This document shows positions 19,761-28,631 of a DNA stretch of 64,000 bases, piece by piece. The notes under the pieces are model-generated. The model worked only from the letters and a program-made list of their open reading frames with translations. It did no database searches and had not been told where the DNA came from. The stretch lies in contig CAXXFH010000004.1 in assembly GCA_963677085.2 (NCBI GenBank), forward strand, positions 1,798,001 to 1,862,000, in the 5' to 3' direction. Each line of letters begins with the position of its first letter. Within the stretch, counting starts at the first letter, position 1. The stretch is from G963677085 sp963677085. GTDB lineage: Bacteria > Planctomycetota > Planctomycetia > Pirellulales > Thermoguttaceae. The position numbers were made by a program, and so were the translations under genes.

Positions 19761-21125
19761 GTGCGGTACCTCTTGAATCTCCTCTACTTGCTGCTCATCC
19801 TGCTTGCCCTGCCGTGGCTTGTCTTCCAAGCCATCACCAAGGGAAAGTATCGCGAGGGCTACGCCGCCAAGCTGTTGGGCCGGGTGCCGCGACGAGGGCC
19901 GCGCGGCCGGTGCGTTTGGCTACATGCCGTGAGCGTGGGCGAAGTGAACTTGCTGGCCCCGCTGCTGAAACTAATCGGCCAACAGCATCCCGACTGGCAG
20001 TGTGTCGTCTCGACCACGACCATGACCGGCATGGCCCTGGCCCGGCGCAAGTATCCCGAGTTGACGACGTTCTACTGCCCGTTGGATTTCAGTTGGGCCG
20101 TGACGACCGCCATGCGGCGCATCCGTCCCGACGTACTCGTGCTGGCCGAATTGGAGTTGTGGCCCAATCTGGTCACCGCAGCCCGTCGCCACGGTGTTCG
20201 GGTGGCCGTCATCAACGGGCGTCTTAGCGAGCACAGCCATCGCGGCTACCGCCGCATCCGGCCGCTGGTCCGTACGCTGCTCGGACAGATCGACATTTTG
20301 GCCGTGCAAGACGACACCTACGCCCAACGGTTCCGCGACCTGGGTGCCTCGACCGAGACAGTCCAAGTGACCGGCTCGATGAAGTACGACGGCGCTCAGA
20401 CTGATCGGCGAAACCAGGCCACGCAGCGACTGGCCGCCCTGGCCGGCATTGCACCCGACGACATTGTGTTTCTCGCCGGCAGCACTCAGGAACCAGAGGA
20501 AACGTTGGCGTTGGACGTGTATCGCCAACTACGCGAGCAGTGGCCTCAACTGCGTTTGATTCTCGTGCCGCGGCATCCCGAACGGTTCGACACGGTGGCC
20601 CATATGCTCGACGAGTCGGGCGTCGCCTGGCAACGGCGCACGGAGCTTGGCGCCAACAAAAAACCTGACGCCCGGGTGCTGCTGGTCGACGTCGTCGGCG
20701 AGTTGGGTGCCTGGTGGGGCACGACCCATATCGCGTTTGTCGGCGGAAGCATGGGCAGCCGCGGTGGACAGAATATGATCGAGCCGGCCGCCTACGGGGC
20801 GGCTGTCAGCTTCGGGCCCAACACGTCGAACTTCCGCGACATCGTCGAGGCTATGCTTCGACACGAGGCGGCCACCGTCGTACGTGATAGCACTGCATTG
20901 TTGGACTTCGTTCGCGGATGTCTCGACGATCCGTCGGCGGCCGATGCACAAGGCGCGAGGGCCCAGGCCTTTGTTCGTGAGCAACTGGGGGCGACCGAAC
21001 GGACGTTGCAGTTGCTCGAAGAGTTGGCCGCCGAAGCGGCCAGCCACCCGAAGCAACGAAAACACTCCTGTACTTTTGAACACCACCTAAAGCACGTCGT
21101 CAACCGCTGCCGATCCTCCACTTGA
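19761..21125 (+). CDS. waaA: 3-deoxy-D-manno-octulosonic acid (Kdo) transferase
   Basis: GT30 glycosyltransferase that attaches Kdo to lipid A precursor at the inner membrane, implying an LPS-like outer membrane. 454 aa from a GTG start with GGGAAAGGA upstream. The N-terminal signal anchor (YLLNLLYLLLILLALPWLV) is followed by GRVPRRGPRGRCVWLHAVSVGEVN, the GE motif holding the catalytic Glu, then FYCPLDFSWAVTTAMRRIRP, LAELELWPNL and INGRLSEHSHRGY. The second Rossmann domain has AGSTQEPEE, LVPRHPERFD, AFVGGSMGSRGGQNMIEPAAYG and FGPNTSNF. Length is near the usual 420-430 with a short C-terminal extension. It stands between secA and metK, without other lipid A genes in view. Confidence 0.95.
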   Translation: MRYLLNLLYLLLILLALPWLVFQAITKGKYREGYAAKLLGRVPRRGPRGRCVWLHAVSVGEVNLLAPLLKLIGQQHPDWQCVVSTTTMTGMALARRKYPELTTFYCPLDFSWAVTTAMRRIRPDVLVLAELELWPNLVTAARRHGVRVAVINGRLSEHSHRGYRRIRPLVRTLLGQIDILAVQDDTYAQRFRDLGASTETVQVTGSMKYDGAQTDRRNQATQRLAALAGIAPDDIVFLAGSTQEPEETLALDVYRQLREQWPQLRLILVPRHPERFDTVAHMLDESGVAWQRRTELGANKKPDARVLLVDVVGELGAWWGTTHIAFVGGSMGSRGGQNMIEPAAYGAAVSFGPNTSNFRDIVEAMLRHEAATVVRDSTALLDFVRGCLDDPSAADAQGARAQAFVREQLGATERTLQLLEELAAEAASHPKQRKHSCTFEHHLKHVVNRCRSST

Positions 21126-21151
21126 TGCCTACACCGTAGAAACACTATAAT
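21122..21151 (+). promoter_or_regulatory. Probable sigma70-type promoter of metK
   Basis: TTGATG (21122-21127) and a perfect TATAAT (21146-21151) with an 18-nt spacer, about 48 bp upstream of the metK start. The -35 box overlaps the last codons of waaA. The leader would be too short for a SAM riboswitch and no such structure is seen. Confidence 0.6.
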
Positions 21152-21198
21152 TCTCGGTTTGAAGTTGCAACTATCCCCGCGTTTTGGAGGAAATCCCC

Positions 21199-22383
21199 GT
21201 GGCAGAGGGTAAATATCTCTTCACCAGTGAAGCAGTCAGTGGCGGACATCCCGACAAATTGGCCGACCAGATCTCCGACGGCATTCTCGATGCCCTCTTC
21301 GCCCAGGACCCTTACAGCCGCGTGGCTTGCGAGACCATGGTTACCACGGGCGTGGCCATCGTGGCCGGCGAGATCACGACCAAGGCGGTGATCAGCTATC
21401 CCGACATCGTCCGCCAAGTGATTCGCGAGGTGGGCTACACCGACGACGCCATGGGCATCTCGGCCGACACGTGTGCCGTCATGGTTTCGATCGACAAGCA
21501 GAGCCCTGATATCGCAATGGGGGTCAACGAAGACTCCCAAAAGGGCAAGGACATCGGTGCCGGCGACCAGGGCATCATGTTCGGCTACGCCTGCAACGAA
21601 ACGCCCGAGTTGATGCCGCTGCCCATCGCCCTGTCGCACCGGATCCTCAACCGCCTGACGGCCGCCCGACATCACGGCGAAGTCGCTTGGCTGCGGCCCG
21701 ACAGCAAGAGCCAGGTGACCGTGGAGTACGACGGTCACACGCCCGTCCGGATCGATACCGTGGTTGTCTCGACCCAGCACGGCCCCGATGTGAGCCAAGA
21801 GGAAATCCGCGAATACGTCATCGAAAACATCGTCAAGCCGGAATTGCCCGAGGAATTGGTCAACGGCACGATCACGTACCACATCAACCCCACGGGCCGG
21901 TTCGAGGTCGGCGGCCCCCACGGCGACTGCGGCCTGACGGGCCGGAAGATCATCGTCGACACCTACGGCGGTTGGGCCCGACACGGCGGCGGTGCCTTCA
22001 GCGGCAAGGACCCCACGAAGGTCGACCGTAGTGCCGCCTACATGGCTCGGCACGTGGCCAAAAACATCGTGGCCGCCGGTTTGGCCGACCGTTGCGAAGT
22101 GCAGTTGGCCTACGCCATCGGCGTTTCCGAGCCGGTAAGCGTGTTTGTCGACAGCGAAGGTACCGGCAAACTGCCCGACGACAAGCTCTGCGAGTTGGCC
22201 CGCGAAATCTTCCCGCTGAGCCCCAGCGGCATTATCGAATATCTCGACCTGCGTCGGCCGATCTACCGGCTCACGGCCGCCGGCGGTCACTTCGGCCGCA
22301 GCGAACCGGAGTTCACCTGGGAAAGCACCCATCGGGCAGCCGAACTGGCCGAGAAAGCCGGCCTCGAAGTCCCGGCCAGCTAA
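21199..22383 (+). CDS. metK: S-adenosylmethionine synthase
   Basis: Makes S-adenosylmethionine from methionine and ATP in the cytoplasm. 394 aa from the GTG at 21199 (MAEGKYLFTSEAVSGGHPDK), chosen because TTGGAGGAA is its ribosome site; the in-frame TTG at 21184 falls inside that site. Signature motifs are present: GHPDKLADQISD, GAGDQGIMFGYACNET (the GAGDQG hexapeptide), GGPHGDCGLTGRK, and GGGAFSGKDPTKVDRSAAY, the P-loop-like GGGAFSGKD. The usual length is 380-420. Own promoter upstream; followed by a large hairpin at 22410-22488. Confidence 0.98.
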   Translation: MAEGKYLFTSEAVSGGHPDKLADQISDGILDALFAQDPYSRVACETMVTTGVAIVAGEITTKAVISYPDIVRQVIREVGYTDDAMGISADTCAVMVSIDKQSPDIAMGVNEDSQKGKDIGAGDQGIMFGYACNETPELMPLPIALSHRILNRLTAARHHGEVAWLRPDSKSQVTVEYDGHTPVRIDTVVVSTQHGPDVSQEEIREYVIENIVKPELPEELVNGTITYHINPTGRFEVGGPHGDCGLTGRKIIVDTYGGWARHGGGAFSGKDPTKVDRSAAYMARHVAKNIVAAGLADRCEVQLAYAIGVSEPVSVFVDSEGTGKLPDDKLCELAREIFPLSPSGIIEYLDLRRPIYRLTAAGGHFGRSEPEFTWESTHRAAELAEKAGLEVPAS

Positions 22384-22409
22384 GGCGGCGCTGAAGTTGC
22401 CGATAACCC

Positions 22410-22488
22410 CGTAGGCTATGCTTCAGCATGGCACGGCAGCACCAATTCGCTGTGGCGCGTGCCATGCCATGCTGAAGCATAGCCTACG
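22410..22488. repeat. Long imperfect hairpin with GTAGGCTATGCTTCAGCATG arms (family C)
   Basis: Left arm 22410-22435 (CGTAGGCTATGCTTCAGC then ATGGCACG) and right arm 22458-22488 pair over 26 bp except for an extra CCATG in the right arm, a 5-nt duplication. The 22-nt loop is AT/GC-mixed. It follows metK by 26 bp and may end its transcript. A lone right arm is at 37617-37646, so this is a dispersed element. Confidence 0.7.
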
Positions 22489-22531
22489 ACTTATCTTTTG
22501 AGTCTCACAGAGCACTCCAGGTTGTGCAATA

Positions 22532-23407
22532 ATGACGCTGCAGCCGCATGTAGCTGCCCCGGGCAGAGCGATTACCGTGCGATCGATGGATCGTGTCGCG
22601 TCGGCCTTGGCTCGATGTACGCTGTATGCACTGCTCGGTTTGCTGCTGGCCGCCGCATTAGCCCTGTTTTGGCGACGTTGTGTGGGAGCCCTTCAGACTC
22701 CGTTGCCCGCAGCCGTGCTGGTTGGCGTGGGATTGGCAACGGCCTTGCTGGCGTTGGGGCTTCGCGTCGCTTGGCGAGAACTGCCAAACAACGCCGCGCG
22801 GCCCGTGTCGGTAATAACAAACTTATTGCCGAGTGTTGCCCTATTGGTGCTCGGGCTGTCGCTTATGAGCGTGCCCGGCACGGCGTTGGGTGCTCAGATC
22901 GTTTTCTGGGGCCTGATGATCGCCGAAGAAGTCGTCGCTTGGCAGCCCGTGCTGTGGTTGCGGCAACGTCGCCGGCGATCCGGTGAACGATTGCGGCCCG
23001 CGCCGGAAGAGATTTCGGAGAATTCGCCCGAAGCGCCGGCACCGCAACAACCCACCATACAAGGCTCGACTCCGTCGGCCGAGGCCGACATCTGGTCGAC
23101 CGATACCCCGGCCGGCCAAGTCACCCAACAGTTTCTCCGTTGTCGCGCGGCCGGAGGTGCGGAACAGATCAGCGGTCGCGTTCGGGCAAGCTTCGCAGCC
23201 GGGCAACGAACGGCCAACGTCCACGTGGCCTTCTGCCCGCCGCTGGAGAAGACACCGCGGTTCAACGTCGAACAGGTCGACGGTCCCAAAGCCCGGATCA
23301 AAACGGCCCAACTCCTACCGCACGGCGTCCGGCTCGATCTGAAACTGAGCGCCGCGGCCGATGAGCCTGTCGACGTGGTGCTTGAGTTCGCCGCCGAGGA
23401 CAGTTGA
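22532..23407 (+). CDS. Unknown membrane protein, 291 aa
   Basis: Not recognised. Three hydrophobic segments in the first 130 residues (about 27-48, 60-80, 92-125) including ALLGLLLAAALALFW; then a basic turn RQRRRRSGERLR, a Pro/Glu-rich linker, and a soluble C-terminal domain of about 115 residues starting QVTQQFLRCRAAGGAEQISG. That domain with GRVRASFAAGQRTANVHVAFCPP and VRLDLKL looks beta-rich. This layout recurs in planctomycete unknown proteins. The start is uncertain: ATG 22532 or 22586 (MDRVASALARC), neither with a good ribosome site. Convergent with the GH97 gene. Confidence 0.65.
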   Translation: MTLQPHVAAPGRAITVRSMDRVASALARCTLYALLGLLLAAALALFWRRCVGALQTPLPAAVLVGVGLATALLALGLRVAWRELPNNAARPVSVITNLLPSVALLVLGLSLMSVPGTALGAQIVFWGLMIAEEVVAWQPVLWLRQRRRRSGERLRPAPEEISENSPEAPAPQQPTIQGSTPSAEADIWSTDTPAGQVTQQFLRCRAAGGAEQISGRVRASFAAGQRTANVHVAFCPPLEKTPRFNVEQVDGPKARIKTAQLLPHGVRLDLKLSAAADEPVDVVLEFAAEDS

Positions 23408-23549
23408 GCACTTCGGACGACACGACCAGCGCTTCGCCAGTTTCAAGATTGCGAATTGGGCGACGGGTGCGATGAGCTGCTTGCCTGCCCTTGCTCAAAC
23501 AGGGCGGACAAGCCGCCGCTGGCACCCCAATCTTGAACTCAGCGGAGCG

Positions 23550-25535
23550 TCAGGGACCGGCAATCGGTTCGACGATCACGGCCAACCCACCCCGCGGTTC
23601 CATCGCCACATCGAGCGCGCTGGCCGCGGTGGCCGGAACGACTTTTCGTTGTGCGTCGCGCGAGCCGGGCACGTCGGAGAAGACGGTCGCCCGATACTCG
23701 GCTCCCGTTTCCAGGAAGTCGAGCGGTAGCTTCACCTGCCGGGCATCTTCGTCGTTCATGCCGCCGATGAACCAGCGGCGTCCGCTTCGTCGGGCAATAA
23801 CGACGCAATCCCCCGGCTCGGCTTTCAGCACGCGCACCTCGTCCCAAACGGTCGGCACCCGTTCGAGGAACTCGATTTCCTCGCCAAACTGATTACGGCT
23901 GCCGTAGACGTTACGGATCGACTGCCGGGCTCCGTGGTAGACGACCAGTTGGGCCATCTCGAACAATTTGGTGCGGCCGTCCTGCCCGCTGTAGAGCGTG
24001 GGCGTGTGATCGTGGGCACCAACCAAGTGCCGAGTAAATGGCAGCATCAACTCGTGGGTGATTGTCGGACGGGTTTCGCGACCGCCGCCGCCTTCCTGGG
24101 TCAACAAGTTCGGATACGTGCGACGCATCCCGTCGGCGATGTAACCGTCGTGGATGTTCAAAACCAGCTTGTACTTGGCAGCCAACGCCACCAACCGCCG
24201 CAACCACTGGATGTCTTCCTGACTGTTGCAGGCGACGAACCCCGGTTTCAGCGCCGTGACACCCCAACCGGCAAGCGTCTTCCACACCAGTTCCACATCG
24301 TGGTCGCCGTAGGGCTTCAAGACACCGCCGTTAACATATAGCGAAAGCCCCACGCCCTTTTCTTTCCCGTAGCGGATTACTTCCGGCATATCAATCTGGA
24401 TATCGTTGAGCACATGATAAAACCTCTCGTTGAACTGCAAATAGGGCACGTAACCGCTAGCCACCGTCATCGGGTTGCCCGTGGTGTTCTTGATCCAGTC
24501 TTGGCCTTCAAGCCGCTTGCGGGTTTTCTCCGGCATGTGCTCTTGGAAATGGGCAATGGCCTCCTTGCTCCACTTCCGCTCGGTGCCGTACCAACTCCAG
24601 TCGATGTGGACATAGCCGAGGTTGTGTTCCGCAGCGTAGTCCATGTTCTTCTTGATGTTCTCCGTGGAGATAGGACCGCAACGATCGATGAACTTGCCGG
24701 GCTTGATCCACGAGATGTCTTCAATGGCGCACGGCGGATTGAGATTTTCGACCAGGTAGCGTCGCTCAATCAATCCGGCCACATTCGGCGCAAGGATGAA
24801 CCCCCGCCAGGTGAGCTCCTCCGGCGTGGCCAGCGTGAGTTTACCCTTGCGGAAGTGCGGCCGGAGCGTGCGTTCCGCTTTCTTCCTCAAGACACACGGC
24901 GCCTGGTTCGCGACATGTGCCTCGATGAGCGTCGCCATGGCCCCGCCGCCAAGTTCCACGGTCAAAGGAACATATGCAGAACCGCATTCGTTTATCGGGG
25001 TCGGAATTTCCTGGTAATGAGCTTCGGTCGACCGGATCGGGTAGGCACCAAAATCTTCGGCAAAACGAAACTCCGTGGCCTCGCTCGATGCCACCGCCCC
25101 GTCCAACGACGGCTGTTTCGGCAGCACGTAGCGGAATGCAACACCTTCGTCGTAAGCACGAAGCTCGATATTCAGTCGTCGCTTCGGCGCGTCTTGCTCC
25201 TGTAGCTCGACGAGCAAACGACTGTAATAGTCGCGGACCGTCTCGCGTTCGCCAACCACGGGCTTCCACGTGCTATCGAACGATTCGCTTTTCGTGCCGA
25301 CAATCTGGAATTTGCCGAACGGCTTTTCGTCGAGGTTCAACCCCAAGACCGAATCGCGAATCACAGCCTTGCCGGCGTAGGTCACGTCGTATTGCGGTTG
25401 CCCGTCGACGAGCTTCAGCGAAATCACATTCTGGCCATCAGGCGAGGTGCAATTCATCACATCCTCGGCAAATGCCGGGAATGCGAAAGCGGACAGAATC
25501 GAGATTGCGAAAACGGCAAGTGAACGCTGAAACAT
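23550..25535 (-). CDS. Secreted glycoside hydrolase family 97 (alpha-glucosidase/galactosidase-like)
   Basis: A 661-aa protein with a Sec signal (MFQRSLAVFAISILSAFAFPAFA); GGGAGTT precedes the ATG at 25535. The N-terminal GH97 beta-sandwich carries SPDGQNVISLKL and RAYDEGVAFRYV; the catalytic TIM barrel has NLGYVHIDWSWYG, YGKEKGVGLSLYV, and RRTYPNLLTQEGGGG with the general-acid Glu; a C-terminal beta domain ends the protein. Where retaining members have an Asp nucleophile after strand 4 the sequence reads LKPGFVACN, and where SusB has the base in an AHEA motif it reads NIHDGY, so the mechanism is uncertain. The family hydrolyses alpha-glucosides or alpha-galactosides outside the cell. Stands alone. 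Confidence 0.88.
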   Translation of the reverse strand: MFQRSLAVFAISILSAFAFPAFAEDVMNCTSPDGQNVISLKLVDGQPQYDVTYAGKAVIRDSVLGLNLDEKPFGKFQIVGTKSESFDSTWKPVVGERETVRDYYSRLLVELQEQDAPKRRLNIELRAYDEGVAFRYVLPKQPSLDGAVASSEATEFRFAEDFGAYPIRSTEAHYQEIPTPINECGSAYVPLTVELGGGAMATLIEAHVANQAPCVLRKKAERTLRPHFRKGKLTLATPEELTWRGFILAPNVAGLIERRYLVENLNPPCAIEDISWIKPGKFIDRCGPISTENIKKNMDYAAEHNLGYVHIDWSWYGTERKWSKEAIAHFQEHMPEKTRKRLEGQDWIKNTTGNPMTVASGYVPYLQFNERFYHVLNDIQIDMPEVIRYGKEKGVGLSLYVNGGVLKPYGDHDVELVWKTLAGWGVTALKPGFVACNSQEDIQWLRRLVALAAKYKLVLNIHDGYIADGMRRTYPNLLTQEGGGGRETRPTITHELMLPFTRHLVGAHDHTPTLYSGQDGRTKLFEMAQLVVYHGARQSIRNVYGSRNQFGEEIEFLERVPTVWDEVRVLKAEPGDCVVIARRSGRRWFIGGMNDEDARQVKLPLDFLETGAEYRATVFSDVPGSRDAQRKVVPATAASALDVAMEPRGGLAVIVEPIAGP

Positions 25536-25888
25536 GGTAACTCCCAAGGTGAATATCAAAGTGTCGTGTCGGTAAGGGAAACGTCGGGGTTATACACATC
25601 CCTGCCATGCCAAGCCGTTGGCAGCCGGTGCAGGAAAAACACGCTGAACAACAACGACCACGCGGCGAGGGCGCCACCGTATAGCTTGGTCGCTGACGGT
25701 CGCGGAGTCAAGTTTGGCGCGTCGGCATGCCCACGCAAGCGTGGGCATGGCACCCCATCCCTTCCTGGTTCCCATGCCGCAGCGTGGAAATGAGAAAATT
25801 AGTCGCCGCCACAACAAAAAAGGAGACGCAGTCGCCCGTATGGCGCCGCGTCCCCTTGGTTGTTCTCACGACCGGAATAGCCCGACGT
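25536..25888. other. Gap between the GH97 and S41 protease genes
   Basis: 353 bp with no gene. Holds a family B palindrome at 25728-25749 followed by GGCACCCC, as at the other copies, and a GTTCCCATGCCGCAGCGTGG fragment. Confidence 0.75.
25728..25749. repeat. Palindrome ATGCCCACGC..GCGTGGGCAT (family B)
   Basis: Perfect arms ATGCCCACGC and GCGTGGGCAT around AA, identical to the copies at 5493 and 36107. Confidence 0.8.
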
Positions 25889-27925
25889 TCACCGCACGCC
25901 AGCCACCTGGCGGAGGTTGAGGTAGTCAACCGTGATGGCCAGGGCTTCGTTGAGGTAGTAGTCGCGCTTGATGGCCGGCTCGTTGGGGTCATTCATCTTT
26001 TCGAGCGTCTTTTCCTCTTCCTTATCGGCATTGAGTTCCTTGCGCTCGGCAAGGAATTTCTGCTCGTTGAGCGTGACCGTCTTCTTCTGTTTCTGTTGCT
26101 TATACTTAGTGATGTTTTTGACTACCTTTTGGAAGTCTTCCGAGTGTTCCGTTCGCTGAGCCGAAAGATGCTGCAAACGGTTGACCATCGTCGGATCGAC
26201 ATTGCTCATCCGCTTGTAGTTCAACGGTTCCACTCGATCGAAAGCCACCGGGTAGTCGAGATCGGCCTCGCCGACGTCGTAATGTGTAGTCAGCGACGGC
26301 AGTTCGATATCGGCCTCAACGCCCCGGTTCTGCGTGCTATCGCCACAGGGGCGGTAGAACTGCTGCATGGTCACTTTCAACGCGCCCATCTGCGGTGCGT
26401 TGGGAATCCGGAAAAGTTGTTGGCCCAAGTCCATCAGGCTTTGCACGGTACCTTTGCCGTGGGTAGCGTGGTCGCCGATGATCAGCCCACGATGATAGTC
26501 TTGAATTGCGCCGGCGAGGATCTCACTGGCACTGGCGCTGAACTTACTGGTAAGCACTACCAGCGGTCCCGCCCAGGCCACGCCCGGATCGAGGTCGTGG
26601 TAGGGGTGCACTCGACCGTTGCCGTCTTTGACCTGGACGACGGGCCCTTCGTCGATGAACAAGCCCGTCAGGTTGATAGCTTCGGTCAACGATCCCCCGC
26701 CGTTAAGGCGCAAGTCGAGGACCACGGCATCGACGTTTTGCTTTTTGAAATCGTCGAGAATTCTCCGCACGTCGCGGGTAGTGCTCTTGAAATCGGGCAC
26801 CCCACGCCGGGCACCGTCCATGTCCATGTAGAAGCTGGGCAGATCGATGACGCCAATCTTGCAGGGCTGGCCATCGGCTTTTAGACCGGCCTCGAATACG
26901 GCCGCCTGAGCCTCGCTGTCCTTCAACTCGATCTTAGCGCGGGTAATGTCGATCGTTTTGCGTTTTCCGCCGTCGCCCGGTTCCACCTCAAGGCGGACCA
27001 ACGTGCCGCGTTTGCCGCGGATCATCTTCACCACATCCGAGAGTTTCATGTCGACCGTGTCGACGATTTCTCCGTCAGTCCCCTGCCCCACGCCAACGAT
27101 TTTGTCTTCGATCTTCAATTGGCCGTTCTTATCGGCGGCGCCGCCGGGAATAATCTTTTTGACCACGGTATACCCGTCAACCGATTGCAGCGAAGCACCG
27201 ATGCCGTCTAACTGCAATCGCATGGCAATCTCGAAGTTTTCCAATGTGCCGGGCGACATGTAGCTGGTGTGCGGATCGAACGAGGAAGTGAGTGCCGTGA
27301 GGTACATCTCCAGCAACTCCTCGCTGTCGGTCTGGTGCATTCGCTTGTCGAAGCTGTGGTAGCGGCGGCGAAGCTTTTCTAGGGCTTCTTCCCCCTCGGT
27401 CCCGTCGGCCTTCAACAACAGCAGGTCGTACTTAATGCGTTTTCGCCATTTATCCTTGGCCTCGGCCGCGGTTCGCGCGTAGCGAGTCATATCGCGGTCG
27501 CTCACCATCTCCTCGTCGGCGGTGAAATCGTGCGGCGCAGCCAACAATTCATCGATCATGGCTACCCGCTCGTCGATCCGTTGCAGGAACGTGTTGAAAA
27601 CCATGTAGGCAAAGCTGACGTCGCCCTTGCGGACCATGTCGTCGAGGTCCTTCTGATACTTCATGAAGGCGTCGACGTCGGACTGGTAGAAATAAACCTT
27701 CCAGGGATCGAGTTCTTTGAGGAATTGCGCGAGACAACGCTCCGAAATCTCGTCGTCCAAGGGATGCCCGGAAAGATGCTCTTGGCGTAGCAGCGAACTG
27801 ACCGCCAGAGCCACGTGCCGATCGGTAGCCGAGGGTTTGGTCAAGTCGGCCAACGCCCGTGGCGCGGCGCTAACCAGAGAACTCAGCACCACGAACAGGA
27901 CCAAAGAAATCGTCTTGCGCCTCAT
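25889..27925 (-). CDS. prc: Carboxy-terminal processing protease, Prc/Tsp type (S41A)
   Basis: Periplasmic serine protease of 678 aa that trims or degrades proteins from their C-termini; E. coli Prc has 682 residues. The ATG at 27925 (MRRKTISLVLFVVLSSLVSA, Sec signal) has GAGGTG upstream; ATG 27937 is an alternative, and the frame to 28036 is too long. The N-terminal TSPc helical domain is followed by a PDZ domain (IGASLQSVDGYTVVKKIIPG), then the S41 protease domain with LDLRLNGGGSLTEAINL, the catalytic Ser in FSASASEI and the Lys in HATHGKGTVQS, then the C-terminal DUF3340-type helical region with a KQQKQKK stretch. Stands as a single gene. Confidence 0.95.
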   Translation of the reverse strand: MRRKTISLVLFVVLSSLVSAAPRALADLTKPSATDRHVALAVSSLLRQEHLSGHPLDDEISERCLAQFLKELDPWKVYFYQSDVDAFMKYQKDLDDMVRKGDVSFAYMVFNTFLQRIDERVAMIDELLAAPHDFTADEEMVSDRDMTRYARTAAEAKDKWRKRIKYDLLLLKADGTEGEEALEKLRRRYHSFDKRMHQTDSEELLEMYLTALTSSFDPHTSYMSPGTLENFEIAMRLQLDGIGASLQSVDGYTVVKKIIPGGAADKNGQLKIEDKIVGVGQGTDGEIVDTVDMKLSDVVKMIRGKRGTLVRLEVEPGDGGKRKTIDITRAKIELKDSEAQAAVFEAGLKADGQPCKIGVIDLPSFYMDMDGARRGVPDFKSTTRDVRRILDDFKKQNVDAVVLDLRLNGGGSLTEAINLTGLFIDEGPVVQVKDGNGRVHPYHDLDPGVAWAGPLVVLTSKFSASASEILAGAIQDYHRGLIIGDHATHGKGTVQSLMDLGQQLFRIPNAPQMGALKVTMQQFYRPCGDSTQNRGVEADIELPSLTTHYDVGEADLDYPVAFDRVEPLNYKRMSNVDPTMVNRLQHLSAQRTEHSEDFQKVVKNITKYKQQKQKKTVTLNEQKFLAERKELNADKEEEKTLEKMNDPNEPAIKRDYYLNEALAITVDYLNLRQVAGVR

Positions 27926-28631
27926 GCAACACCTCATGCTCACGTTATTCACACCTGGGAAAGGTAGGAGAAATACCCAGCCATTGCGGGCTGTGGACCA
28001 TCGACTCATCATATCGCTTGCCGCAGTGCGAAACAAGATCGAGAACCCCGCCGCCGGTACTAGTCAAACACCACACGACAAGGCCCCCACGGCTGGAATA
28101 CAGATTTTCAGACTCGGCACAATTTCCGACTCCGTGGTTTTTTTGGCAGGTTCCGAAACCGCAGTTGTCGCTTCCACGCGGAGCGAGTGCCTACGAAACA
28201 CGACGCCGATTGTCGGCAAATTACTCAGATAACCAAGGCACATGCGTAGTCGGATCGCACGCCGCTTAGAGAATAGTTGCCGCGGTCGAGCAAATCTTTC
28301 GGCTTTCGTCGAGCCCACGCCGACACTTCATTATCGGGAAAGAACCGGTAGTGAAGTTGCCGAAAAATCGGTTCATCTTTCCAAACCGTTTGTCTTTGCG
28401 CGACGCGCATTCTCCAATCCGTTCTATTCACTACGAAAGGCCGCCGCGAACGGTTCGAACCCACACACCGCTCGCGACGAGCCTACCCCCCCACCCCGCC
28501 CATCAGGTGGCCACCTACCGCAGTGAGTCTTCATGACACACTCCGAGTGCAAATCGAAAAGCTTCCATCTCGTCCAGACAGAACGTAGAATCAGGGCTGA
28601 TTCCGCCCCCCACTCCAGCAGGATCCCCGCC
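27926..28631. other. Gene-free stretch between divergent prc and PQQ-propeller genes
   Basis: About 700 bp. No gene or RNA could be supported. GTTCGAAC at 28453-28460 resembles a tRNA T-loop but the flanks cannot form the stems. The promoters of both divergent genes presumably lie here; none stood out by eye. Confidence 0.65.

Noticed and set aside
21126..21198. SAM riboswitch before metK
   Set aside because: The leader is only about 40-70 nt and shows no SAM-I, SAM-II or SAM-IV core; a plain promoter explains the region.
21145..22332. Minus-strand frame of 395 codons
   Set aside because: Exact shadow of metK.
28430..28490. GGTTCGAACC resembling a tRNA T-loop
   Set aside because: Neither strand gives a 5-bp T stem, anticodon stem or acceptor stem around it.
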